Counted from the first letter of the stretch, positions 17,957 through 25,946 are shown. The stretch: DNA of 64,000 nt from Spirosoma sp. KUDC1026 (GCF_013375035.1 NZ_CP056032.1:2760001-2824000), one strand, 5' to 3'. Notes: generated by a model from the sequence alone, not told the origin. Translations and numbers: made by a program.

Positions 17957-17997
17957 GTTAATAGTTTAGTGCTTCCTGTATACACTAAACTATTAAC
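17957..17997 (-). promoter_or_regulatory. Inverted repeat just upstream of the barrel-protein start
   Basis: Perfect 15-bp arms GTTAATAGTTTAGTG (17957-17971) and its complement (17983-17997) around an 11-base loop, 9 bases before the ATG at 17947 on the minus strand. No T-run follows in the direction of the gene. It is either a DNA operator or a leader hairpin; the sequence does not say which. Confidence 0.45.
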
Positions 17998-18057
17998 AAC
18001 AAACGTTTCATAAGGTTTTTAAGATACGTTGGGGTCTCTGAAAAGAATACAAAAAAA

Positions 18058-18092
18058 GGACCGCCAGATCTGTTGAAATAGTCATGCGGCCC
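18058..18092 (-). terminator. Probable terminator of serC
   Basis: Minus-strand stem of 7 bp (GGGCCGC / GCGGTCC, one G-U pair) with a 21-base loop, followed directly by seven T residues. It lies about 20 bases after the serC stop codon. Confidence 0.5.
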
Positions 18093-18113
18093 GGAAAGAG
18101 ACAAAAACGAAAA

Positions 18114-19190
18114 CTACTTTTTTAACTCCTGAATAAGGGTCGCGACCTGCTCAACAGTAACGGCCGGGAAATTGGCGATCCGAATCTGCGACTCTTTCAG
18201 GCTGCCATAACCGCTGCCTATGATCAGGCCTGCCTTCTTGACGGCTGCAATAACATCTGCCGACGAGCTTTTGGTATCTGCTACTACAACCGTTTGTGAG
18301 CGGTGCCGTTCTTCCTTGACGAAGGGCGAGTAATCCCCCGAATCATCCAGAAACTTATAAAGCATTTTTGCTTTTTCCTCGGTCTGTTTCCGGATGGTGT
18401 CAATGCCGATTTTGTTGAAGTCCTCGGCGATCTTACCCAGTATGTAGATGTACAGAACGTTGGGCGTTGCGGGTGTTTCGTAAGTTTTATAGTGCTTCCA
18501 GAGCGTCGGCAACGTGTGGTGAGCACCAATGGTCATCGACTCATAACGCTGCAGCCGTTCGGCTTTTTCCAGACAGCTCTTGCCCGCAATCCAGACACCC
18601 AGCCCGGCGGGCATACCAAACGCTTTCTGAACCGAGAAAAAGGCAGAATCAATCAGGCCGAAATCCAGGTCGGGATAAGGAGCCGACGAGACCGTGTCCA
18701 CACAGAACAGTTTTTTCGGGTATTTCCGCTTCAGCTTGTGCATATCCGTTGTTCGCATCTGCACCCCCGACGAGGTTTCGTTATGCGTCAGGCAAACAAC
18801 TTCGGCATATTCTGGAATCTCAACATCAGCAGAATCGAATCCTTCGCCAAAAGGCTTTTCCAGGATATGAGCAAATTTGTGAAGACTGTTGGCGTAGTCG
18901 TAGAACTTACGGGAGAACGAGCCATTGACGAGGTGAAAACTTTCGTGCTCAACACAGTTGAACAGCATCCGCTCCCACACTTCCGAGGCCGAACCCGTAA
19001 AGAAGATGCCATGGGTTTGCGGGATATTCAGCAAAATCCGCAGCTGTTCGTCCGTAAACTTGTAAATATCCCGGAATCGCTGGCTACGGTGCGAAATCGA
19101 ACCCAGCTGTTCATCCATCGCCGTTTGCAGATGCTGATAAAACGTTGGATACAGTTCCGCCGGCCCAGGGGTGAAATAGAGATTTTTCAT
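18114..19190 (-). CDS. serC: Phosphoserine aminotransferase-like class V aminotransferase
   Basis: PLP enzyme of the class V aminotransferase fold, about 358 residues, beginning with the typical MKNLYFTPGPAELYP. Seen: GIFFTGSASEVWERM for cofactor phosphate binding, CVDTVSSAPYPDLDFG with the Asp that pairs with the pyridine nitrogen, and SVQKAFGMPAGLGVW with the Schiff-base lysine. Class V also includes serine-glyoxylate aminotransferases, but the gene directly follows the serB-serA fusion, so conversion of 3-phosphohydroxypyruvate to phosphoserine is the likely role. The start at 19190 is used; an upstream start would translate the octamer repeats. The 101-bp gap to serB-serA is filled by an inverted repeat. 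Confidence 0.82.
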   Translation of the reverse strand: MKNLYFTPGPAELYPTFYQHLQTAMDEQLGSISHRSQRFRDIYKFTDEQLRILLNIPQTHGIFFTGSASEVWERMLFNCVEHESFHLVNGSFSRKFYDYANSLHKFAHILEKPFGEGFDSADVEIPEYAEVVCLTHNETSSGVQMRTTDMHKLKRKYPKKLFCVDTVSSAPYPDLDFGLIDSAFFSVQKAFGMPAGLGVWIAGKSCLEKAERLQRYESMTIGAHHTLPTLWKHYKTYETPATPNVLYIYILGKIAEDFNKIGIDTIRKQTEEKAKMLYKFLDDSGDYSPFVKEERHRSQTVVVADTKSSSADVIAAVKKAGLIIGSGYGSLKESQIRIANFPAVTVEQVATLIQELKK

Positions 19191-19196
19191 TTTCTC

Positions 19197-19287
19197 GAAT
19201 GAGTGAATGAGTGAATGAGTGAATGAGCGAATGAGTGAATGAAAATGCTTGCGCCAGCTATTCACTCATTCGCTCAATCACTCATTC
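19197..19287. repeat. Tandem octamer repeat forming a large inverted repeat
   Basis: Six tandem near-copies of GAATGAGT (19197-19244) face about three reverse-complement copies (ATTCACTC type, 19260-19287). Positions 19213-19240 and 19260-19287 pair over 28 bp with one mismatch around a 19-base loop. The element fills almost all of the space between the serB-serA stop and the serC start, so it may be an attenuator, an mRNA-processing site or simply an unstable repeat. Confidence 0.7.
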
Positions 19288-19291
19288 AATA

Positions 19292-21196
19292 TTAATAAAG
19301 CAGTCTAAACTTAATCGTGTTGTCGAGTTCTTTCAATTCCTGAACCACTTCGTCGGCGTACTCTTTCGCTACGTCGGTGATCACGTATCCGATTTTCTCG
19401 TTGGTTTTGAGATACTGACCGTGAATATTGATGTGGTAATTGGCAAAAATCTGGTTCATTTTAGCCAGAATACCCGGTACGTTGGCGTGAATATGCAACA
19501 ACCGGTGTGAGTCTTTCAGAAGCGGTAACTGAAGCTCGGGGAAGTTGACGCTGCCGTACGTACTACCGTTATTGATGTATTCGAGCAGTTTTCCCGGTAC
19601 GAAGTTACCAATGTTAGCCTGCGCTTCTTCGGTGCTGCCGCCGATGTGGGGCGTCAGAATAACGTTTGGCAGATCACGCAGGGCGTTGGTAAACTCCTCG
19701 TTATTGGTTTTCGGCTCCTGAGGGAATACGTCGACACCCGCGCCGATTACTTTACCGCGCTCAATGGCATCGACCAGCGCTGGAATATCGACGATATGGC
19801 CGCGCGACAGATTCAGGAAAATAACCCCGTTTTTCATCAGGCCAAACTCCCGGTAGCTGATCAAATTCTTGTTTTCAGCCCGACCGTCGGTGTGCAGGCT
19901 GATGAAGTCAGAAACCGTCAGCAGTTCGTCGAGCGTCTTGCACTTGCGGGCGTTGCCGAGAGCGAGCTTGTCGACAATATCGTAGAAATACACTTCCATA
20001 CCCAGCGCTTCGGCCACAACCGACAACTGCGTACCGATATTACCGTAACCCACCAAGCCAAGCTTTTTGCCGCGTACCTCGTAGCTGTTCTTGGCCGACT
20101 TGTCCCAGTCGCCCCGGTGCATGGCGTTACTTTTCGGAACAATACCCCGAACGAGCATGATAATCTCACCAATAGCCAGTTCGACAACCGAACGAGTATT
20201 GCTGTAAGGCGCGTTGAAAACGGCAATGCCTTTTTCGGTGCAGGCATTCAAGTCGATCTGGTTGGTACCAATGCAGAATGCACCGATAGACATCAGCTTA
20301 TTGGCGTGCTCCAGTACCCTGGCCGTTACGTTCGTCTTCGACCGGATACCGAGAATTGATACATCGCGGATAGCTTCGATCAGTTCGTCCTCGTCCAGCG
20401 CTCCTTTGCGGATTTCGACGTTGAAGCCTTCCTGTTCGAACAGCTGCACCGCTACCGGGTGAACATTTTCCAGGAGCAGCACCTTGATCCGGCTTTTTGG
20501 GTAAGACTGACTGCGGCTTAGGTTATTGTGGTACAGAAATTCGTCGAGCGAAGGGGCAACAAAATCCGCTTTCTCGACCACGTTAGGCCGTAATACGTTC
20601 TCTGTAAACGCATAAAACCTGCTGGCCAGACCAGCAGCCCGGATCTCGTAGTCGGTATACCCGTCGCCCAGTACGTACACTTCGCCATCGAGGTTCAGAT
20701 TCCGAATCACCTGTGATTTGCCACCGTTTGCCGACAAGGGATTCTCCCGGTTGAAGCCAACTACGTACCCACTTTCGTCGAAGATGAAATCGTTGGCGAA
20801 AACGTTTTCTGCTTTGATTCCCAGCGATGTAACGATGGGGACGATAAAGTCCTTAAAGCCGTTGGAGATGATATAAATATGGTCGGCGTTTTCGGTCAGA
20901 AACGGCTTGTTGCGTTGGAACGAATCCGAGATCTGACCCATCAGCGTTTCAATCAGCGCAGGCAGTTGATCGCGGTGAGCTTTCAGAATACCCAGCCGTA
21001 ATTCAAGTGATTCGGTAAACGACAGTTCCCCGGACATGCCCCGGTCGGTAATGGTCTTGATCTGGATCAGCGCGTTGTTCCGGTCCGGACTGCCCGCGAG
21101 AGAGATTTCTCCCAGCACATCGAGGGCTTCAACTTTGGTAAACGTACTGTCGAAATCAATGACGAAATACGTCTGTTCGGGTGTTTTGGTGAGCAT
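19292..21196 (-). CDS. serA: Fused phosphoserine phosphatase / 3-phosphoglycerate dehydrogenase
   Basis: Serine biosynthesis enzyme of 634 residues. Residues 1-220 are a HAD phosphatase domain of SerB type: VIDFDSTFT (Asp14, Asp16), IISNGFKDF and GDGYTDYE. From about 235 a D-3-phosphoglycerate dehydrogenase follows: GLVGYGNIG for NAD binding, LNLSRGHIVD with the catalytic Arg, ILTPHIGGST with the catalytic His, then an ACT domain (HANVPGILAKMNQIF) for serine feedback. The first and last steps of the pathway are thus on one chain, with SerC encoded next. Start ATG 21196 gives the normal HAD N-terminus. The stop of hepT lies only 4 bases upstream, so it is most likely cotranscribed with the toxin-antitoxin pair. 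Confidence 0.9.
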   Translation of the reverse strand: MLTKTPEQTYFVIDFDSTFTKVEALDVLGEISLAGSPDRNNALIQIKTITDRGMSGELSFTESLELRLGILKAHRDQLPALIETLMGQISDSFQRNKPFLTENADHIYIISNGFKDFIVPIVTSLGIKAENVFANDFIFDESGYVVGFNRENPLSANGGKSQVIRNLNLDGEVYVLGDGYTDYEIRAAGLASRFYAFTENVLRPNVVEKADFVAPSLDEFLYHNNLSRSQSYPKSRIKVLLLENVHPVAVQLFEQEGFNVEIRKGALDEDELIEAIRDVSILGIRSKTNVTARVLEHANKLMSIGAFCIGTNQIDLNACTEKGIAVFNAPYSNTRSVVELAIGEIIMLVRGIVPKSNAMHRGDWDKSAKNSYEVRGKKLGLVGYGNIGTQLSVVAEALGMEVYFYDIVDKLALGNARKCKTLDELLTVSDFISLHTDGRAENKNLISYREFGLMKNGVIFLNLSRGHIVDIPALVDAIERGKVIGAGVDVFPQEPKTNNEEFTNALRDLPNVILTPHIGGSTEEAQANIGNFVPGKLLEYINNGSTYGSVNFPELQLPLLKDSHRLLHIHANVPGILAKMNQIFANYHINIHGQYLKTNEKIGYVITDVAKEYADEVVQELKELDNTIKFRLLY

Positions 21197-21200
21197 AAAT

Positions 21201-21572
21201 TTACACTGGTTCAAGATCTGCCCCGCCTGGAGGCTCATTGTCTAAAATAATGTCAAGCGATTGCCGAAGCTGAGGAAGATGAAGTGTAATAATTCGCCAG
21301 ATAATCTCGTAGTCCAGACCAAAATAGTCGTGAACAAGTATGTGGCGGGTACGAATAATACGTTTCCATTCGATCGTTGAATGCTGCTCCCGAAATACTT
21401 TTGGGACTCGGTTCGCTGCCTCGCCCAGTACCTGAACATTACGAACAACGGCATCGCGGATCATTCCATTGGTTAAAAATGTCTGATAATCTACGTCTGT
21501 CACATATTGCTGAATAGCATTAATAGCTTCCAGCATGTCGAGTAACAAAATTGACGTTGATCGCTCAGACAT
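21201..21572 (-). CDS. hepT: HepT-like toxin (DUF86 RNase fold)
   Basis: HEPN-domain toxin of the HepT/MntA type II/VII toxin-antitoxin family, 123 residues. The hallmark R-x4-H-x-Y motif is present as Arg76, His81, Tyr83 in RTRHILVHDYFG, inside the expected four-helix HEPN fold. Its start overlaps the antitoxin stop by 8 bp. In characterised pairs the toxin is inactivated when MntA adds AMP to a tyrosine of this motif. Here the motif is intact, so the toxin is probably functional. The stop is 4 bases before the serB-serA start. Confidence 0.88.
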   Translation of the reverse strand: MSERSTSILLLDMLEAINAIQQYVTDVDYQTFLTNGMIRDAVVRNVQVLGEAANRVPKVFREQHSTIEWKRIIRTRHILVHDYFGLDYEIIWRIITLHLPQLRQSLDIILDNEPPGGADLEPV

Positions 21573-21852
21573 ATTGTAGTTGACGAGTAACGTAAGGTAA
21601 TAGCCTCGGTTTAATGGCTTGTCTGGTTACCAGATCAACTGGCTTTTTTAGTAAACTCTCTAACTCAATGGACAGATCAATAAACTCAAATCCAACCGGA
21701 CGGCTAAACTCAACCAGAATGTCAACATCGCTGGTTTCCGTTGCCGTGCCATCTGCGTATGAACCGAAAAGCGCCATTGACGACAATGGATAGGCCGAAA
21801 AGAGATGGTCTTTGTTCGACCGAAGCAATTGAGTAATTGATTGTCCCTCCAT
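21565..21852 (-). CDS. mntA: MntA-like antitoxin (minimal nucleotidyltransferase)
   Basis: Minimal nucleotidyltransferase of 95 residues, the partner of HepT. The GS-x10-D-x-D signature is exact: Gly30-Ser31, Asp42, Asp44 in LFGSYADGTATETSDVDILV, with a further Asp in KKPVDLVT. In the studied family it transfers AMP groups from ATP onto the toxin. It comes first in the pair and sits 8 bases after the yheT-like stop. Complete, with no sign of decay. Confidence 0.88.
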   Translation of the reverse strand: MEGQSITQLLRSNKDHLFSAYPLSSMALFGSYADGTATETSDVDILVEFSRPVGFEFIDLSIELESLLKKPVDLVTRQAIKPRLLPYVTRQLQYV

Positions 21853-21860
21853 GATTATTC

Positions 21861-22847
21861 TCAGTTTCCGGTTTGTAAAAACGTCAGCGCCCGTTGCTCC
21901 GACCAGAATGTACCGCTCAGGCCATTTGTCAGCGTCGGGAAACCGCAGTGACCACCCTGTTCAGGAAACTCCATCCAGACAGTAGCCAGTTCCCTGCCCA
22001 GCGACTCCGGAAAACATTCCGGCGACAGGAAGGGGTCATTCTTCGCGTTGACAACGAGCGTAGGAATAGCAATCGTTCGCAGAAATTGCAGCGAACTACT
22101 TTTCGCGTAATAGTCTGTTACGTCGCGAAAGCCGAACTGCGGAGCTGTGAATAAATCGTCGAACTCCCGAATGCTACGTGCCTGTCTGACGGCCAGGTCG
22201 GGAAAAGCCCCCGGCATTCGTTCGGCCTTCTGGAGTACCTTCCGTTTCAGCGCCCGGCTAAAGCGATGGTTATAAATCAGACTATCCCACTTCTCCAGTC
22301 GCCCGGCTGAACCGAGCAAGTCGAGCGGCACCGAAAAAACAACCGCTCCTTTTATGGCGGGGTTGAGGCTGGTGCTCTGCTCGCCCAGGTATTTAAGCGT
22401 TACGTTGCCCCCCGCGCTGAATCCCATCAAATACAGTTTCTGATATCCTCTAGCAAGAACGTGCTGGATAACCAGGTCCAGATCGCCCGTTTCGCCGATG
22501 TGGTAAAAACGTTGCTGGCGATTTAATTCGCCACTGCAGGATCGGTAATGCCAGGCCAGACACGTAAACCCGTGCTGGGTGAGATGCCGTACCATACCAG
22601 CCAGATACTGACTGGTAGAATTACCCTCCAGACCGTGCGACAAAATGACGAGGGGGGAGTTGGTAAGTGGCTGTTGATTGGCTGGGCAGGCCCAGTCGAG
22701 ATCCAGGAAATCATCATCTGGCGTATCAATCCGTTCGCGCACGTAGCTGACCGCGACCTTGCGAAACAGCGAAGGAATGATGGTTTGCAAATGGCCGTTC
22801 CACAGACGAGTGGGGGGGCGGTAACTGGATGGGGCAATCAGCGGCAT
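21861..22847 (-). CDS. YheT-family alpha/beta hydrolase
   Basis: Alpha/beta-hydrolase of 328 residues resembling E. coli YheT and the eukaryotic ABHD1/3 group. Family features are RLWNGHLQTIIPSL at the N-terminus, SHGLEGNSTSQYL as oxyanion motif, the nucleophile elbow GFSAGGN, and the C-terminal GGHCGFP with catalytic His. Physiological substrate is not known; lipid esters are suspected for relatives. The start at 22847 is chosen because an exact TACCTTTG promoter core lies 26 bases upstream, within what would be the extended reading frame. It appears to be first gene of the yheT-mntA-hepT-serBA-serC run. Confidence 0.82.
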   Translation of the reverse strand: MPLIAPSSYRPPTRLWNGHLQTIIPSLFRKVAVSYVRERIDTPDDDFLDLDWACPANQQPLTNSPLVILSHGLEGNSTSQYLAGMVRHLTQHGFTCLAWHYRSCSGELNRQQRFYHIGETGDLDLVIQHVLARGYQKLYLMGFSAGGNVTLKYLGEQSTSLNPAIKGAVVFSVPLDLLGSAGRLEKWDSLIYNHRFSRALKRKVLQKAERMPGAFPDLAVRQARSIREFDDLFTAPQFGFRDVTDYYAKSSSLQFLRTIAIPTLVVNAKNDPFLSPECFPESLGRELATVWMEFPEQGGHCGFPTLTNGLSGTFWSEQRALTFLQTGN

Positions 22848-22872
22848 TACCAGACGCGGGTGATCGAAGGGG

Positions 22873-22880
22873 CAAAGGTA
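22873..22880 (-). promoter_or_regulatory. -7 promoter element upstream of the yheT-like gene
   Basis: Minus-strand TACCTTTG, an exact match to the Bacteroidota -7 consensus TAnnTTTG, 26 bases before the chosen ATG. No TTTG is present at the -33 distance. This would be the main promoter for the whole run down to serC. Confidence 0.45.
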
Positions 22881-23074
22881 CAATTTCCGGGCGCTTTTAG
22901 GTGTAGCGAATCACAAAAACACTAAAAATCATCGCGCTACACTTTATCGGCGGAATAACCACTGGCTACAGCCCATCTTGTGATGATTGTTAGTTGGGTT
23001 TGATCTTTTCTTTGAAAACTATCGTTTATTAGACAGCGTATATAAGTTGTACGTCAACTAAATTGAATCTCACA

Positions 23075-23599
23075 ATGAAAAACTTACTTGTTCTTGTTGC
23101 TCTGCTGGTGAGCTTTGTTTCCGTTGCACAAACGAGAAAACAACCCATGAGCCCCAAAGTGACAGCCGAAAGTCCGGATAAAAATATCAAGGTTGTGTAC
23201 GGGCAGCCCGCCAAAAAAGGTCGGGTCGTTTTCGGACCCGAAGGTTCTGCCAGCCTGGAAAAGTACGGTCGGGTTTGGCGTACAGGAGCCAACGAAGCGA
23301 CTGAGATCACGTTTCGGAATGACGTTATGTTCGGCGGAAAGATGGTAAAGGCCGGAACCTACACGCTGTATACCATCCCCGGCGAAAAAGAATGGAGCGT
23401 TATCTTGAATAGCACACTCGGCGAGTGGGGCGCCTTTAACTACGACAAAATCAAAGGAGCCGACATTGCTTCGGTGAAAGTGCCCGTCTCGGCGAACAAA
23501 ACGCCCATTGAGAAGCTAACGATCACCCCCGCCAACAACAGCATTGCGATTGCCTGGGATAATATGACCGTATCGGTCCCTGTGATGAAACATGGCTGA
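23075..23599 (+). CDS. DUF2911 domain protein, exported
   Basis: A 174-residue protein with a signal peptide (MKNLLVLVALLVSFVSVAQ) and one DUF2911 domain. The family pattern is clear: VVYGQPAKKGRVVFG, YGRVWRTGANEATEITF, AGTYTLYTIPGEKEWSVILN and EWGAFNYD. DUF2911 proteins are common exported beta-sandwich proteins of Bacteroidota without known activity. It is divergent from the yheT-like gene and followed by a perfect terminator, so likely monocistronic. ATG 23075 is preferred to a TTG four codons upstream. Confidence 0.82.
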   Translation: MKNLLVLVALLVSFVSVAQTRKQPMSPKVTAESPDKNIKVVYGQPAKKGRVVFGPEGSASLEKYGRVWRTGANEATEITFRNDVMFGGKMVKAGTYTLYTIPGEKEWSVILNSTLGEWGAFNYDKIKGADIASVKVPVSANKTPIEKLTITPANNSIAIAWDNMTVSVPVMKHG

Positions 23600-23620
23600 T
23601 CATTGAATTAGATTGAATTC

Positions 23621-23656
23621 CCGAAACAGCCGGCTTTGCAAAGCCGGCTGTTTCGG
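23621..23656 (+). terminator. Perfect palindromic terminator after the DUF2911 gene
   Basis: Two perfect 18-bp arms (23621-23638 and 23639-23656; arm CCGAAACAGCCGGCTTTG) with no unpaired centre, so the real loop is about four bases. It is followed by TTTA on the plus strand and lies 21 bases after the stop. Confidence 0.75.
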
Positions 23657-23824
23657 TTTAAAGCGGTATAGGCATAGGTAAAAATCCGAAAAAGATGTTT
23701 TCGTAGCCCGGTAGCAGGCCGATAACTAGGATTCTCTGTAGTAAAGGATGAAATTTAGGGGGGTAAATAACTAACAAACAATAATTTATGTAGTTATTGC
23801 AGGTAGATTTATTCTGAATACTGC

Positions 23825-24694
23825 ATGATGAAAAATTACGTTTTGTTCTTTCTGCTCTTAATCGTCACCCTGCCCACTGTGGGGCAGGATATGATGGATT
23901 ATTACCGACTGCCGGAACGTAATAATACGTCTGGCAGGCTCCTGGCTCGCTACGGGGGGCCAACCATCCGAGACCGCTGGTATTTTGCTGTCGACGGGTT
24001 TGTCCGTACCGACCGGGCCCGCCTGGAAAACTCCCTGAATGGTTTAGTGGAAAGTGGGCTGGTCACGAAAGCAGGCTGGGGCGCTATGATCGGCTGGTCT
24101 TACCGGGAGCGCTGGGCCATTGAAGGCGGCTACGCCCGGATGCCGATTCATACGCAGGTAACTGTAGGAAATGCCTACCGTCCTACGTCATTTCGGTACA
24201 CCAACGTGGGCAACGCGTTCATGTTCAGGGGGAAACGATTGATAGCATCGACGAGTGGGCGTTGGCTGCGGTCTGGCTTCTGGCTTAGTGCTGGTATGCA
24301 TCTAGTACCGACAAATGGACAACAGGAAGCCCGGTTTACGCTGGTGCGCTACGGATACTGGGGTAAAATGGAAGTGCCCGATACGCTTCGCAGCCTGACG
24401 AACGAATCTCCGCAGATAACAGCCCTGGCCGAATTAGGGGCTGAGTACAACGTAAGACTGAGCAACGCAGTTGATATCGGCTTTTCTGTCCGCCGGCTCT
24501 GGGGACTGGGTAACGCGCTGACGACGGATGTACGCTACGCATCAAGCCGGGGAATGGTTCAGCAGACTACGCTGCACGGCGCTGGTACGGGCATGAGCTA
24601 CGGTGTTTCGATACGCTATACCTACGCACTCCGTCGCACCCGAACAACCAATGTGCTTGAGGTGAAAGGAAATGCGCCCAGCCGAATTCGCTAA
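23825..24694 (+). CDS. Putative outer-membrane barrel protein, unknown
   Basis: A 289-residue exported protein with signal peptide (KNYVLFFLLLIVTLPTVGQ). The mature part has repeated amphipathic strands ending in aromatic residues (WYFAVDGFVRTD, GWGAMIGWSYRERWAIEGGYARM, GFWLSAGMHLV, VDIGFSVRRLW, GMSYGVSIRYTYAL), consistent with an outer-membrane barrel. I do not recognise a family. Start may be either of two adjacent ATG codons. It has a 225-bp upstream gap with no exact promoter core, and converges on the DUF4174 gene with a shared terminator. Confidence 0.55.
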   Translation: MMKNYVLFFLLLIVTLPTVGQDMMDYYRLPERNNTSGRLLARYGGPTIRDRWYFAVDGFVRTDRARLENSLNGLVESGLVTKAGWGAMIGWSYRERWAIEGGYARMPIHTQVTVGNAYRPTSFRYTNVGNAFMFRGKRLIASTSGRWLRSGFWLSAGMHLVPTNGQQEARFTLVRYGYWGKMEVPDTLRSLTNESPQITALAELGAEYNVRLSNAVDIGFSVRRLWGLGNALTTDVRYASSRGMVQQTTLHGAGTGMSYGVSIRYTYALRRTRTTNVLEVKGNAPSRIR

Positions 24695-24722
24695 CGGGAC
24701 GTTGTAAATCATAACTAATAAA

Positions 24723-24747
24723 AAACGGGAGCCAGCGGCTCCCGTTT
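24723..24747. terminator. Bidirectional terminator between convergent genes
   Basis: Stem AAACGGGAGCC / GGCTCCCGTTT with a 3-base loop; A-run on the left and T-run on the right, so it can stop transcription from both the barrel-protein gene and the DUF4174 gene (stop at 24755). Confidence 0.8.
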
Positions 24748-24754
24748 CGTTGTC

Positions 24755-25192
24755 TTAGGATTTTGCTTCCTGCTTTCGCATGGGCATCTTGTCGATCAGC
24801 CCGAAAATGTCTTTCGGATCAGCGGGCTTCTTGTAAGTTTCTTTTACCCCGCCATCTTTCCCGATCAGCCAGCCAGCAAAATCGTCTGAGGGAACCAGCT
24901 TGAACTGACTCATCAGAAACTGCCGATCTGGTTCGGTTACTTCCGAGGCTACCAGCACGATCACATCAAGATCGCGTTCGTTCATTTCCTTACGGTATTC
25001 AGTGAGCGCTTCCTGCTGTTCGATCAGGTAGTGCTGTGCATCGTCGCGACCATACAGAAGTAATACGCGCCGGTTGTCTTTTTTTTCGTCGAGTAAGGCT
25101 TTCAACGATTTCTGTTGATTCGCTACGCTTTCCATAACTAGAGTAAGTCCGATAAGGAGGACTGTCAGCGATATTAACCAACGGTGCTGCAT
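24755..25192 (-). CDS. DUF4174 domain protein, exported
   Basis: A 145-residue protein with an N-terminal hydrophobic signal/anchor (MQHRWLISLTVLLIGLTLV) and a DUF4174 domain: NRRVLLLYGRDDAQHYLIEQQ, an ERDLDVIVLVA segment and a C-terminal DDFAGWLIGKDGGVKETY stretch. The fold of this family is thioredoxin-like, without a CxxC pair here, and its function is unknown. The start at 25192 is set in front of the signal sequence. It lies 73 bp downstream of the groES-like gene in the same direction. Confidence 0.7.
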   Translation of the reverse strand: MQHRWLISLTVLLIGLTLVMESVANQQKSLKALLDEKKDNRRVLLLYGRDDAQHYLIEQQEALTEYRKEMNERDLDVIVLVASEVTEPDRQFLMSQFKLVPSDDFAGWLIGKDGGVKETYKKPADPKDIFGLIDKMPMRKQEAKS

Positions 25193-25265
25193 AGTGTTTT
25201 GAGAAAAGACCGCTTGTGACGGCCGCGTGACAACTACGTAGATAACCAAGAGCCCGGAAAACGGT

Positions 25266-25643
25266 TCACAGCAAATCCTCCGATCGTTCGAGCATCAGGA
25301 TAGATGCCTGGGGTACGATGACGTATTGCTCTCCTTCGTATTGCAGATCGATAGCACTCCGCTGGAGGTACAGTGCTATGTCACCCTCCTGCGCCTGTAA
25401 GGGCATGTACTTCACCTTTTCTTCGGTTTCTTTCCAGGGTTCATCGTCGACCGGGGCCGGAATTGGGTAGCCGGGACCTACCTTAACAACATAGCCCGAC
25501 TGCACCTGTTCTTTTTCCTGAACGGTGGGCGGCAGATAAAGGCCACTCGCCGTCCGGTCGGTGGGATCTTTGGGTTTGATCAGGACGCGGTCGCCGACGA
25601 CGATGAGTCGTTTTAATTTATTGTCAGCTGTAATGCCAAGCAT
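25266..25643 (-). CDS. GroES-family co-chaperone, divergent
   Basis: A 125-residue protein of the Cpn10/GroES fold: VVGDRVLIKPKDPTDRTASGLYLPP at residues 15-39 is the classic N-terminal GroES strand with mobile loop, and GYVVKVGPG follows. It differs from a normal 97-residue GroES by an insertion of about 25 residues (PIPAPVDDEPWKETEEKVKY) and a changed C-terminal half. No groEL is adjacent, so the main groESL operon must lie elsewhere. It may be an accessory co-chaperone or have another function. Such standalone paralogues are known in Cytophagales. Confidence 0.75.
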   Translation of the reverse strand: MLGITADNKLKRLIVVGDRVLIKPKDPTDRTASGLYLPPTVQEKEQVQSGYVVKVGPGYPIPAPVDDEPWKETEEKVKYMPLQAQEGDIALYLQRSAIDLQYEGEQYVIVPQASILMLERSEDLL

Positions 25644-25690
25644 AGCAAAATGGGATATACTATCGAGAGTTGGTTAAAAAATGGACAACG

Positions 25691-25903
25691 TCAGGGAACA
25701 GGATCGTATCCATGACCGCCCCAGGGATGACAGCGGCCAATTCGTTTCAGTGCCAGCCAGCCGCCTTTCAGCGCTCCGTGTTTCTGAATCGCTTCGACGG
25801 CATACTGTGAACAGGTGGGGGTGTAGCGACAGGCGTTGGGCAGGTACGGCGACACTGCCCCCTGGTACACGTTGACCAGACCGATCAGGATCTTTTTCAT
25901 CAT
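25691..25903 (-). CDS. yidD: Membrane protein insertion efficiency factor YidD
   Basis: Small amphipathic protein of the YidD family, which helps YidC-dependent insertion of membrane proteins. In 70 residues the family pattern is complete: [35 protein letters not shown] and [13 protein letters not shown]. The start with two consecutive Met codons at 25903/25900 is used; an upstream extension (about 13 residues) is not conserved in the family. It is divergent from lgt. Confidence 0.92.
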   Translation of the reverse strand: MMKKILIGLVNVYQGAVSPYLPNACRYTPTCSQYAVEAIQKHGALKGGWLALKRIGRCHPWGGHGYDPVP

Positions 25904-25946
25904 GGAAGCACAACACCAAAACATCAGAAAACTTTCCCGCAATCTG

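Noticed and set aside
18303..19202. Plus-strand open frame of 299 codons opposite serC
   Set aside because: Lies wholly within a well-supported aminotransferase gene on the other strand.
19191..19265. 25-residue N-terminal extension of serC
   Set aside because: Encoded by the octamer repeats and loop; class V enzymes begin at the Met before FTPGP.
19197..19287. Octamer repeats as a CRISPR array
   Set aside because: Units are 8 bp, contiguous and without spacers; no cas genes nearby.
22848..22883. 12-residue N-terminal extension of the yheT-like protein
   Set aside because: It would be translated from the promoter core TACCTTTG itself.
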